Below are positions 1-9,875 of a stretch of DNA of 64,000 bases, piece after piece. The stretch spans positions 101,393,587-101,457,586 of the forward strand of contig CM067322.1 in the NCBI GenBank assembly GCA_034231615.1, written 5' to 3'. How positions within the stretch are numbered: the stretch's first letter is position 1; each line of letters begins with the position of its first letter. The notes under the pieces were generated by a model. The model worked only from the letters and a program-made list of their open reading frames with translations, was not told the origin of the DNA and did not search any database. The DNA is from Meghimatium bilineatum (lineage: Eukaryota; Mollusca; Gastropoda; Stylommatophora; Philomycidae). The position numbers and the translations under genes are program-made.

Positions 1-300
1 TAATCTCTCGTTGATTGGTTCCCAACTGATACAGAAATTTGCAGCTTTGAGTGTCATTTAGATAATGATGCCCTCTGAATAAAGGTATTTCAGCCCTACC
101 AGAGTGCATTTATGTGTTTGTGTTCAGTTTGAAGGTATTTCTTGTCTGCACTTGTCCATCTACATTCGCTAATTCCAATAATGTCTAGTTCATAACCTTT
201 CATTGCTACACTTCTGCTGTTTTTCCTACTTGATGCATAGTTCTCACATTCAAATATCCAATCTTACGGATATCTCTTGGTCCCAGGAAGCTAGAATGGA
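1..300 (-). mobile_element. LINE endonuclease relic (RTE/BovB-like N-terminus)
   Basis: Read on the minus strand the region encodes pieces typical of an apurinic-type LINE endonuclease start: an N-V-R-T-M motif, then a stretch with ELDIIGISECRW, the usual E-x-R/K-W active-site neighbourhood. The frame is interrupted and the piece runs off the left edge. It is a decayed fragment, not a host gene. Confidence 0.6.
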
Positions 301-1500
301 TCATTGTGGATGTCTAGTGTTGAGTCTGTTTCTGTTATGCCCGCCGGTTTTTTATGATAAAAGCGTGTTAGGCCGTTGATCAACCCTTACGTCCAATCTG
401 TCCTTTTTTAGGGTTGTCGGGATCGATTACTGGATTGTAATTTACATTATAATTATTACATTATATAATCAATCGTACCAAGTCCCTTGATATGATTTTA
501 TAATCACAAATTTATTGCCTAATACCGGTAATGTGTATATTTAGTCTTATATCGTTATTACTTACCTCAATATCGATTATTCCATTCAATATCATAATTA
601 CTTACATCATAAAATATTTCATTCAAAATCACAATTTTTTATATCAAAATCATAAACATTCATTTAAAAAATCAGAAATATTTACAAATAGAAATATTCA
701 TCTCAATTGCATATTTACTCACCACAAAAAAGACTAAAATTTGTAGATACACACACACACACACACAAATACTACAGGTTGTCTATTAATGCTCTGTGCA
801 CTATTTGACATTTGTGGCAAAATGACATCACATGACATGTGGGTATTTCTGATATGTGGGTACTTCATAGATGTCAACTTATTTCTCCATAAATCCGTAT
901 TTTTAACAATTTATTTCCATATTTAAATTTTAAAAAGGCCCTTATTTAGATTTAGCACCCTGAAAAAAAAACCCAAAAATATTACATATTTTTTCCCTCA
1001 TTTTTGGGAAAGAGAGAGAGAGAGAACATCAGTACATGCAAATTGTCTGCATTAGTAGTAATTACTGAAGATGTAAAACTGAATAACCTTTTTTAAAAAA
1101 AATAATAAATTTATAAATAAAATATAATCCAACAAAAAAAACTTTTATGGGGTTTTTTAGGGGGTCTGAAATCCATATCAAACGGAAAAATCTGTACTAG
1201 TTGACACCTATGGTATTTAGTGCAGATCTCTGTGTGATGTCACTGACACTACAGCATTTATAAAAAACATTACTGCTCATGTCAATCACTTATTGGGTGA
1301 AGTGATTCGAAGCACAATTAATTTATTTCTTGCTCAGTTCACTTTACAGCTAGCAACATTCTGCTGAGCTATGCTGTGCACCACTGGGCCATAGAAATAC
1401 ACAACATTCAATGATCTCATTTAGGTACATATATTTCATTTAAAATTCAGTGCACAGAGACTTTATAGACACCCTAGATATATTATATAACTGCATCTAC
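301..1500. other. AT-rich region, no gene seen
   Basis: I find no coding exon in this 1.2 kb. It holds a short (AC)n run near 750-767, a GA run near 1013-1025 and A/T-rich homopolymer stretches. It would be the intron downstream of the MCFD2-like EF-hand exon on the minus strand; the next exon is not visible here. Confidence 0.5.
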
Positions 1501-1661
1501 CGTCATGATAATGGGTCAAAGCTGTCCGAATCTCAACTCCATCCAACAAATTGTTATTGTCGTAATCATGCATTTTGAAGTAATGAAACTCCAGTTCTTC
1601 TGCTGTCAGCTGATCTTTGGGTTTTGTGGAGATAACGTTCTGTAAATGCTCCAGCATATGT
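1501..1661 (-). CDS. MCFD2: MCFD2-like EF-hand exon (internal)
   Basis: Internal exon of a minus-strand gene related to MCFD2, the small calcium-binding ER/Golgi protein that partners LMAN1 as a cargo receptor in vertebrates. It is bounded by an acceptor (tattttcag before 1661) and a donor (GTAGATG after 1501). The encoded segment contains HMLEHLQNV, the family signature LEFHYFKMHDYDNNNLLDG and ends at THYHD. The EF-hand loop has D, D, N, L, D, E at positions 1, 3, 5, 7, 9, 12, so it looks functional. The exon starts with one base completing the Glu codon left open by the exon at 4226-4602, giving ...HNAEHMLEH..., which matches the family. The second EF-hand expected downstream is not in the window. 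Family assignment is from recognised motifs; the partner is known only for vertebrates. Confidence 0.88.
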
Positions 1662-1865
1662 CTGAAAATATTGATAAGTTGTTGCACCATAGTTATTGTG
1701 AATGTATATGCAAGACGTGTGGCAACTGGGGTCAAGACTTCTAATTCTAGGACCCTGGATATATTGTCTTCTTTCAAGCATGTCGTAGGAGGCAACTAAG
1801 GAAAGTTTCTGAAGAGTCGGAAGTAACAACCTATCATCTATGAAAATATCTTCCTCACATCTTTC

Positions 1866-2745
1866 TTCAATCTCTTACTTTTGTCAACCAATATATTTAT
1901 TGGAAACAACAGACTTAACCAGGTGACAGAATTCACATACCTAGGAAGCAATATAACTACAGACGGCAAGAGCAGCAAAGAAATACACAATAGATGTAGT
2001 AAAGCATACCAATCTATAGGGCAAATGACACCAATCTTGAGAAACAAATACGTATATTTAAACACCAAAATAACACTATTCAAAACTATTATTATGCTAA
2101 TGTTGTGCTACCAATGCCAAACCTGGACAACGACAGCACTAGACAAACGTAAACTTGTAACAGCTGAAATGGCATGCTTACGCAGAATACCGCTAGGAGA
2201 CACAGTGAGAAACAAGGACATTCAACAATAAAAAGGCACCACCCCAAATCTTGGAATATATTAAGAGACAACAGATCAAATGGTTTGCACACATCATGAT
2301 AATGGGTCACAGCTGTTTGAATCAAATGGGTCAAAGCTGTTAGAATCAAATGGGTCAAAGCTGTTTGAATCAAATGGATCACAGCTGTTTGAATCAAATG
2401 GGTCAAAGCTGTTAGAATCAAATGGGTCAAAGCTGTTCGAATCAAATGGGTCAAAGCTGTTTGAATCAAATGGGTCGAAGCTGTTTGAATCAAATGGGTC
2501 AAATCTGTTTGAATCAAATGGGTCAAAGCTGTCAGCAGACAACCATCATACAGCATACCACAGCAAGCTATGCTACACAGATACAGTGAAGGCAGAACTA
2601 GATGCTGACCACGAAAACGATGGACCACCAAAATAAAAGAGGCAACAAATTCCACAATACATTCAACACACAAGAGGGCCGCCTCCAGAAAACTCTTCTA
2701 CCCCTGACGCTGAAAGGCAACAAAGGGTTTAGCGAATAGATAGAT
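1866..2745 (+). mobile_element. LINE reverse-transcriptase C-terminal relic
   Basis: The frame from 1881 encodes a post-RT region (FTYLGSNITTDGK, then LCYQCQTW and VTAEMACLRRI), followed by LEYIKRQQIKWFAHIM. The reading is then broken by a 24-bp minisatellite and resumes with the basic PRKRW-type tail up to about 2740. Related pieces lie at 6060-6480, 7403-8385, 22090-22370, 23390-23990 and 44460-44760. It lies in the intron of the MCFD2-like gene, antisense to it. Confidence 0.72.
2304..2533. repeat. 24-bp minisatellite, about 9.6 units
   Basis: Tandem units beginning GGGTCAAAGCTGT, 24 bp each, with single-base variants. The array interrupts a LINE relic in the intron of the MCFD2-like gene. 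Its left edge resembles the end of the EF-hand exon at 1504-1532 (see findings). It is open in several frames because 24 is a multiple of three; those frames are not genes. Confidence 0.93.
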
Positions 2746-2879
2746 AAACTTTTGTCATCTGTCGAATGAAAATATCCTCATCACATTTTGTTTCATTCTC
2801 TTACTTTTGTCATCGGTCAAATGGTTCATGTGGATGGCAAAGAGATGAAGACATTGCAGCTTTGTCCTTTTATGTCAGA

Positions 2880-3180
2880 CTCCTAGGTGGTGGAGAATGC
2901 TAGATGTGCCATCACTGTTGATGGGACAACAGCTCTGACAGAATAATGATGAGACAGTTGGCCCTGCAGTATATGCTGCGCTCCTATTTGGATATGATCC
3001 TGAGAATATTGACTCCCTATGTAAACTAAACATACATCCATAAACACCGCCTGTGCTTTTGTCAGAATGGTTATGGACTGTCAAGAGCTCCCTGCACACA
3101 GCTAAAGGGTATTATTTCATAATCATCATGTGTCATGAGCTACCTGCTCACAGCTAAAGGGTATTTTTTCATCATCATCT
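2880..3180 (+). repeat. Dispersed repeat, SINE-B (my label)
   Basis: Contains GTGTGCCATCACTG-like and ACAGCTAAAGGGTA blocks and ends in a CATCATCATC tail. The same order of blocks recurs at 47066-47450. The 3' part is locally duplicated (two copies of the CACAGCTAAAGGGTATT segment). No pol III boxes were recognised, so SINE is a guess from size and tail. Confidence 0.5.
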
Positions 3181-3422
3181 TATGAATGTATTCACAGAAG
3201 AAGTATAATATACAGTGCCATGAAGAGACTAAGCCCTATACTTGTCAAGAGACTAGGTCATACCTGTCAACTTTCAGAAGAAACATTCTGCATTTTAGCT
3301 CACTATATCTCTAACATTCTGCACTTTAGCTCAATATATCTCTAACATTATGTATTTGTACTCATATTTTGTATAAAGAGTACTTCGCTAAAGTTTAATA
3401 TTAAAGGGCAATTTGGGAACAT

Positions 3423-3625
3423 TCTTCTTCTGCGTTCATTCTCACACTCCTGTAGATCAGCAGGATGTATTCCAGAGATCAGAATGTGTTGTCTTGTTTA
3501 CAGCTTGGCTGTAATATCTGCACCTTTCAGCCTAACACATTCAACTTCTGAATGGTTTCTGCGCCACGTGACCCTATGTCCCTATGAGATAGGACAGCTA
3601 ACTCTATCCACAAAACCTCCTTAAT
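3423..3625 (-). repeat. SINE-A copy (diverged)
   Basis: Reverse-complement copy of the dispersed repeat seen complete at 33813-34089: the GAAGAA-tailed end comes first on the plus strand (TTCTTCTGCGTTCATTCTC), then the conserved block CAGCAGGATGTA and finally AACCTCCTTA. It is more diverged than the 46 kb copies and 5'-truncated. Confidence 0.7.
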
Positions 3626-3635
3626 CCAATGAAAA

Positions 3636-4016
3636 GGCTTCATAGGTCTCTAGTTAATATATTTCACATATCTCTAGTTAATATATTTCACATATCTCTA
3701 GTTAATATATTTCACATATCTCTAGTTAATATATTTCACATATCTCTAGATAATATATTTCACATATCTCTAGTTAATATATTTCACATATCTCTAGTTA
3801 ATATATTTCACATATCTCTAGTTAATATATTTCACATATCTCTAGATAATATATTTCACATATCTCTAGTTAATATATTTCACATATCTCTAGTTAATAT
3901 ATTTCACATATCTCTAGTTAATATATTTCACATATCTCTAGTTAATATATTTCACATATCTCTAGTTAATATATTTCACATATCTCTAGTTAATATATTT
4001 CACATATCTCTAGTTA
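3636..4016. repeat. 24-bp minisatellite, about 16 units
   Basis: Near-perfect tandem units of 24 bp (core CTAGTTAATATATTTCACAT). It lies in the intron between the two MCFD2-like exons. One or two units carry A for T (CTAGATAATATA). The long open frame through it (143 codons) is an artefact of unit length. Confidence 0.95.
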
Positions 4017-4185
4017 ACAGATATCACAGATCTCTAATTAACAGATTTCAAAACTTCTAGTTAATAGACTTCCCAGATCTCTAATTAGCAGACCACAGAA
4101 CTCTAGTTAGGAGACCACAGAACTCTAATTAGCAGACCACAGAACTCTAGTTAGGAGACCACATAACTCTAGTTAGGAGACTAAA
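4017..4185. repeat. Degenerate flank of the 24-bp minisatellite
   Basis: Shorter, variant units (CTCTAATTAGCAGACCACAGA and CTCTAGTTAGGAGACCA alternate) continue from the array above, suggesting older units that have drifted. They end about 40 bp before the donor of the signal-peptide exon. Confidence 0.8.
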
Positions 4186-4225
4186 TAATGTCTAAAATTG
4201 TGTGATGTATTTGAACAGTACATAC

Positions 4226-4602
4226 TCAGCATTGTGAATCTCCGAAGCAAACTCTAATGTGCTATGATGCCCGTGTCCATGGCCTCCCTGAGGTTGTTGT
4301 TGTTGAGGCTGTCCATGACCATCCTGAGGCTGTCCATGGCCTCCCTGTTGCTGTTGAGGCTGTCCATGGCCTCCCTGTTGCTGTTGAGGCTGTCCATGGC
4401 CTCCCTGTTGCTGTTGAGGCTGTCCATGGCCTCCCTGTTGCTGTTGTTGCTGCCCATGAGCATCATGTGTCTGGTGGTGTTCTGTCGGACTATGATGAGG
4501 AGGCTGATTCTGCCGTGGAGGTACTCCAGGAGGCTGTTGTAAACTGACAGTTACTAGAGAGAGCAAAATGAGGACAGGAAGCGACTGCATCTTTGCTATC
4601 AT
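4226..4602 (-). CDS. MCFD2: MCFD2-like first coding exon, signal peptide plus Q/G/H repeat
   Basis: First coding exon of the MCFD2-like gene. I chose the ATG at 4602 (MIAKMQS...); a second in-frame ATG at 4590 is an equally possible start. Residues about 5-22 are a hydrophobic signal peptide (LPVLILLSLVTVSL), consistent with a secretory-pathway protein. About 90 residues rich in Gln, Gly and His follow, including a 10-residue unit (QQQQGGHGQP) repeated about four times and a GHGHGHH end. The exon closes with STLEFASEIHNA and a donor GTATGT at 4225; the leftover two bases join the exon at 1501-1661 in frame. Possible acceptor AG just upstream (cttcttcacaag at about 4605) suggests a non-coding 5' exon. 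The His/Gln repeat is far longer than the short linker in vertebrate MCFD2; metal binding is only a possibility. Confidence 0.85.
4319..4450. repeat. 30-bp coding repeat, about 4 units
   Basis: Tandem 30-bp units within the MCFD2-like exon, each encoding QQQQGGHGQP on the minus strand. Units are almost identical, which implies recent copy-number change in coding sequence. Confidence 0.9.
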
Positions 4603-4867
4603 ACCTTGTGAAGAAGATTTTAAAAAACATTCACCTAATGTCAAAATAATATAAGGTAATTCATCAACTTAATACTTCAGGTACTGTTGTTAATTAGTTA
4701 AAAGAGTTGACTTTACAGTACTCTAAGCAGGCCAATAAGTGCTCAGTCCCTTTCCACATGCAGTGAAGGATATGTATAAGATTAGCTGCAGTAGATCACT
4801 GATTATAGTACGCAATTCTCCGGTTTTGCAGCAGGCTTTAGTTATTGTTATTGTGATATAAGAAATA

Positions 4868-5024
4868 TAATATACAATCCATGGCGATGATGGATCTAAC
4901 ATATACAATCCATGGCGATGATGGATCTAACATATACAATCCATGGCGATGATGGATCTAACATATACAATCCATGGCGATTATGGATCTAACATATACA
5001 ATCCATGGCGATGATGGATCTAAC
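4868..5024. repeat. 31-bp minisatellite, 5 units
   Basis: Five units of 31 bp containing ACAATCCATGGCGATGATGG; one unit has GATTATGG. It lies just upstream of the MCFD2-like signal-peptide exon on that gene's strand. Confidence 0.93.
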
Positions 5025-5055
5025 ACACAAGACTAATTTGAGCTACAAAGGTCTA

Positions 5056-5780
5056 CCACAGTATTAACAAGAAATCACAGGCCGCTTGTAACAGCAATTT
5101 GTGTGTTGTCTTTAGACATTTTCTTCTGGGGGGTGTGTGCCCGATCCCTACCAGATGCATCCACGGGTGGCGGATAGTGGAACAGCACTCCAGATATGTG
5201 GTGTTAGCTGCAAATAAGCAGCCACTAACCAAACTGGTGTTGCTGTCTACCAAGACATGGCAGAATATCAGGTAGCGCTGATATCTCCCCTTAAATATGC
5301 CATATGTTCAGTGACGGGTAGCATAAAGCGAGTGTGAGCCGCTGTAAGCTCATGTTTCTGACATGGGGTCACTGACACCATGGGTAGGATAGTGGAAATC
5401 ATGGACAGTGGAATTGTAGAGAATAAGAAAGGATAATAAATCCAGGGCAACAATCATCTTAGGAGAGGGGAACTCTGACATCAAACCCTGGGCAGATGGT
5501 TTGGTTACCCCTTGCAGGCTAGGTCAATCAAAATCATTAGCTGAAAAACACAAAAGCAAAAAGAGACGCATTAGAACTCTTGAAACAGGGAAGGTAACCC
5601 TGACAAACATACCAAACTGCTGCCTTGCGGGAACCATAGGGATGTGGAAAGGATATAGGATAAAATACAGACAGAAAAAACATCCTGACCTGCCAAAGAC
5701 GGAGAGTGTCAGCTAATGGCACAGGTATCAGGAAAAATATGGACACCACGCATCATCAGAAATATGGTCGTGCGACAATC
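5056..5780. other. Unassigned region with short open frames
   Basis: Open frames exist on both strands (for example 5501-5716 plus, rich in Lys/Arg) but none has a motif I recognise. The nearby endonuclease fragment suggests this may be 5' sequence of a decayed LINE. No host exon signals were found. Confidence 0.3.
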
Positions 5781-6060
5781 TAGTCTATCGCTGTGGCGTC
5801 ACTCCCATCCAGCCCGCCAGCCACTAAACTAGAATTACACAAAGTGAAAATTGAAGATACAAAATATCTCATTGATGTAGACTTTAACAGTCACTCACCA
5901 AGCTGGGGTTATGAATCGACCAACCAGAAAATGGAGGAGATAGAAGATTGGCAGATAGAAAATAACATCACACTCATAAACCACCCACATGACATCACAC
6001 TCATAAACCACCCACATGACATCACACTCATAAACCACCCACATTATTTTACATTGTCTG
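5780..6060 (+). mobile_element. Jockey-like LINE endonuclease relic
   Basis: The plus frame has DFNSHSPSWGYES followed by EEIEDWQIENNITLINHPHD, the GDFN...SWG active-site region of an AP-type endonuclease; it closely resembles the piece at 24090-24260. The initial Gly of GDFN is changed. A 24-bp unit encoding NHPHDITL is triplicated at its end (about 5966-6043). Confidence 0.7.
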
Positions 6061-6480
6061 CCTCTGACTTTATAGCCGGTAGGTCTATGTGTCGTGGCCA
6101 TCTGTGGCATGCTGTCCATTTGTAGTCTGGAAGTGTGTGAAAACTACTTGATCTGTTGTCTTTTGATGTATTCCAATACTGATATTGCTTTAGTTATCTA
6201 TCTGATGTTATTGTTTCTAATTTTATCTTTTAATGACACTCCGACTTCGTAGACACATCATTTCTGCTGTCACTATTTTCCTTTTGTCTTGTGCTGTCAT
6301 TGTTCAGGTTTAGCAATGGTAGAACAGTGATGGGATAATAATAGTCTTGTATAATGCAACTTCAGTGTCTATGTTTACATTTTTGTTCTTAAAAATATGT
6401 GTCATCTGTCCTAGGATCTTGTATGTTTGTTGTATCTATTTTGTATCTCTTTACAGTAAAGTTTACTGTTTTTCCCTTCA
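6060..6480 (-). mobile_element. LINE RT C-terminal relic
   Basis: Minus-strand translation across frameshifts gives DKRKIVTAEMMCLR and then LEYIKRQQIK, the same C-terminal family as 1866-2745. It abuts the plus-strand endonuclease piece of a different family head to head. Confidence 0.6.
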
Positions 6481-6523
6481 GTCGATATAATGCATCCTAA
6501 GTAAGTGAATTCTTTTCTTGTTT

Positions 6524-6967
6524 AAAATTATACTCACGTGGGAGACAGGTAATGAAGTTCAACTGGATAACGACTGACACACTATCACTGTCGGATGCCT
6601 ACGTGAATTAATGTATACACCAGAACACAGAAGATAATCCTACAAATGACAATACACAGGACATAATCGATGTTTCGAACCAAAAGGCCTTTGTCAAGAT
6701 ATGCATATAACATAAAAATATGACGAGTAGAAATGACTACACTACATCAAGTGTGTCCAAGTGAAATATGGTAGCGAGATACCGGAAGGATAAAAACAGG
6801 AAGTACACAAAGACAATAATATAGGTGGAACAAGAAGAACAAATAGATGACCATCTATTCTGTGTTTTGTTATATACATTAATTCAAGTAGGCATCCAAC
6901 AGTGATAGTGTGTCAGTCGTTATCCAGTAGAACTCCATTACCTGTCTCCCATGTGAGTATTATTTTC
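6524..6967. mobile_element. Element with about 85-bp terminal inverted repeats
   Basis: The arm 6533-6617 (starts CTCACGTGGGAGACAGG) reappears as reverse complement at 6873-6957 (ends CCTGTCTCCCATGTGAG), with weaker pairing extending to about 6635 and 6850. The roughly 240-bp interior has no open frame but contains a GAAAC-bearing motif discussed in the findings. It could be an inverted pair of Penelope-type terminal repeats or a foldback element. Confidence 0.75.
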
Positions 6968-6984
6968 ATTCTGTTCTACTAGCA

Positions 6985-7340
6985 GTGCTACTACCTTTTA
7001 TTCATTACTTGTTTAGTTTAAGGTGTTTATTATCGATGGAGATAGTGATATTTCTTTCTTTCTTTACTACTGCCATTATTTCGGCCTTTTCAATATTAAT
7101 ATTGATGTTGAATTTTTTACATGTGTGGATTCTGTTCATATGTTCTTGCAATTGTTATTCTGATTTTGATATTAGTACTTGATCGTCTACAAAGAGTAGT
7201 TCGTTCAATTTCAATATTAGTCTTATAACTTAGTAGACTTGTTATCTTTGTAGACATGCTATCTTCTTCGTTGGTACTTGCTAGTTTACAGACGTGGCCG
7301 CTATATGTTATAAAAAGTAAGGAGGATACCACACACACTG
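6985..7340 (-). mobile_element. LINE RT relic
   Basis: The minus strand encodes the segment after the catalytic region of a reverse transcriptase: FNININ and IEKAEIMAVVKKERNI-like text, with frameshifts. It is a second, more decayed piece next to the larger fragment at 7403-8385. Confidence 0.5.
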
Positions 7341-7402
7341 ATTCTTTGGATTGACTGAAATGATTGATGTTACCCTCATTTCATTACCCTGACTTTCAAG
7401 TT

Positions 7403-8385
7403 TCACCCTGTTAAATTATTTGACACCCGATAAGTAGTATCAAATATATTTTTGTCTATTGTCTTTTCCCCATGTGGTTTGTGATTAACTCTTGCCGTTA
7501 AGCGTAGGGGTGATTGGAGCTCGAGCTTGCATTCTAAAGCCAGATGTGTGACCTCGGCTGTGCTATGACCATGTCTGTTCAGGATGTCCCTGATGTTTTC
7601 TATCCATCTTTTCCATGGTCTTCCTCTGGCTTTGTAAACTGATCTCATTTTGTTATATGCTTGTACGGGCAACTTTTCATGATGCTTTCTCATAATGTGG
7701 CCAAACCACTTGATCTGTTCTCTCTCTATGTAATCTGTACAAGATATTATACCTATTCTTTCCCTGATATATTCATTTCACAATCTATCAAGCCTGGTGC
7801 CCCAGCAGCTTTCCTCAAGAATTTCATCTCACATGTCACTATCTTTCTGTAATGTGAAGATGAGAGAGACCAGGTTTGGCACTGGTAACACAGTGTTGGT
7901 AGGAATATACTGTAAATCATTTGTCTCTTAACTTCCATCTCAATCTTGGAGTGAAGAAGAAGTGGTGACGGTATCATTTGCCTTTTGACATCTCTATCGA
8001 GGCTTCCATTTTCTGTAAAAATACTACCGAGATATTTGAACTCCGATACTTGTTTTGCTCCTATATTGTCTATCTGTATGTTTAGTGGACTCTGTGTTCT
8101 GCATATTTTCATAGTTTCCATCTTTTGTGTATTGATCTCCATGTTGTATTTTCTACATGTTTGCAGATAGTGAGCTAACATGATTTTGTAGTTGTTCTTT
8201 GTTTTCGTATATGAGGCTCCGATCATCTGCGAAAAGTAGTTCATTTATTTCATTGTTTAGTTGCTCTGAATCGGTGATATAGCCCTCTGTACTTTTTGCC
8301 TCTTTTATTATTCTGTCTATGTATATATTATTAAATAGCAAAGGTGAGAGCACGCACCTTGACGCACTCCCATCAAATATATTAC
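7403..8385 (-). mobile_element. LINE reverse-transcriptase relic
   Basis: Minus-strand frames give LSPLLFNNIYID, then LLFADDRSLIYENKEQLQNH (FADD in the catalytic position), then INTQKMETMKICR, VSEFKYLGSIFTENG, LCYQCQTWSLSSSHYRKIVTCEM and finally a basic tail with RGRPWKRWIENIRDILNRHG. These are in the correct order for fingers-palm-thumb and C-terminus of a LINE RT. Frameshifts at about 8160 and 7755 and a small duplication (KRQMI repeated) show it is dead. Confidence 0.85.
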
Positions 8386-8689
8386 GATGATAAATAATAT
8401 TTTTCTAATGAATCTGCCGATTGCAATTTGTTATGTTATATCGGAAATTGTTTTGCGTAGGCCTATAAATAGGTACTTGGGCATCTGGGATTAGCATGTT
8501 TGGGAAATTTTGCTTAGGCTATAAATTTCTTGTGACAGGGTTTAAAATAGTGTTCGCATCATTTGTTGTGTTTGAAACTAGATTTATTAAATTATGTAAC
8601 CATTTTTCTTTTTATATATGTAATTTTTAAGAGAGTAAAACAATGCCCAAACCAACAGTTAATTATTTAAAACATCAACATTTGTTTAA

Positions 8690-8970
8690 ATTATGCAAAT
8701 TAACCAACATTTTGAGTATTAATTAATTGTACGTGCATCTGAGAATCACAGCAATGTGATCAACAGATGCAGTATGTCTTTGCGAATACAAAAATATATA
8801 GTTTCTGTGTATTTTATTATGTTTAATAGATATATAATTTATTTTCATTTTAATTATGCAAATTAGCAGCCATTTTGAATATCAATTAGTTCTGTGTCCA
8901 TCAAAAAATTCCAGAAATGTGATCAACATAAGCGTCTTGTCTCCGCAAACACAAAAATGTATAATGTGTG
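8690..8970. repeat. Diverged tandem duplication, about 165-bp period
   Basis: Two blocks (from about 8688 and 8852) share ATTATGCAAATTA, then a CATTTTGA.TAT.AATTA.T segment, a CATC..A.AAT.C block and ATGTGATCAACA. They differ at many sites, so the duplication is old. No coding potential is visible in either. Confidence 0.65.
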
Positions 8971-9070
8971 TATTGTATTATTGAAAATAACAAAGATAAT
9001 TCAGAAATTATCACCTTGGCTACATTTTGTAGTCACAAGTTTTATTTATATTTTCCTATATGTTCCATGT

Positions 9071-9862
9071 TCCAATCGTTCTCGAAGATCTTGACTACGC
9101 AGATGACCTGGCCCTTTTGAGCGCAAACCACACAGATGCTCAATCTAAGCTTGACAATCTCCAACACTACTCAAATCAGATAGGGTTGAAAATCAACACA
9201 TCAAAAACTCATATACTAGATTTTACGAGATCCAACGACAACATAGAAATTCAAAATGTTCCATTATTAAAAGTCAACAATTTTACATATTTAGGCACCA
9301 ATCTAGCATTGGATGGAGACTCAGCAAAAGAAATTTTACACTGTATTGCCCTTGCAGCAGGTGCTTTCAATAAACTATGCAATATCTGGACGTCAAACAC
9401 ACTAAGAAACACCACAAAACTCAAGTTGTTTAACTCCAACATCATCCCTATTCTATCATATGGGTGCGAAAGTTGGAAAGCCACAGATAAAAGACTCGAC
9501 TCCTTTGAAAACAAATGCCTACGTACCATTCTGAATGTTAAGTGGAGTGACTTTAAATCTAACACTACTATAAGAGAGGAAAGCAAACAAACCTATATAT
9601 CTTCCTTCATTAGACAAAGGCGTTGGACTTACATCGGCCATGTTCTCAGAATGAACAGCCTAAGAATTCCCAAGCAGTCACTATATTGGGTGCCACCTGG
9701 AGTAAGAAGAAGAGGGAACTCTACGAAGAACCATTAATAGAGAAGGCATGTCAATGAACCTAAACAACACGCAACAATTGAAAGACCTGGCAACACAAAG
9801 ACAGAAATGGAAGGCTATGGTTTCTGCCCTATGCGCCGCCTATGGACCCGGAGGAACATAAC
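9071..9862 (+). mobile_element. 5'-truncated LINE with 13-bp target-site duplication
   Basis: The frame encodes DYADDLALLSANHTDAQ (YADD catalytic motif), LKINTSKTHI, FTYLGTNLALDGD, LSYGCESWKATDKRLDSF, ending in a basic RRRG stretch where a frameshift leads to the last block NLNNTQQLKDLATQRQ and YGPGG. The 3' end is GGAACATAAC. ATATGTTCCATGT lies on both sides (9058-9070 and 9863-9875), the hallmark of target-primed insertion. Confidence 0.92.
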
Positions 9863-9875
9863 ATATGTTCCATGT

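Noticed and set aside
531-737. 68-codon open frame near the left edge
   Set aside because: AT-rich low-complexity sequence; Ile/Asn/His composition typical of chance frames.
3629-4060. 143-codon open frame
   Set aside because: It is a 24-bp minisatellite translated in frame; the protein is just repeats of an 8-residue unit.
4257-4547. Plus-strand open frames opposite the Gln/His-rich exon
   Set aside because: Low-complexity antisense of a well-supported spliced exon; the exon phase and family match decide for the minus strand.
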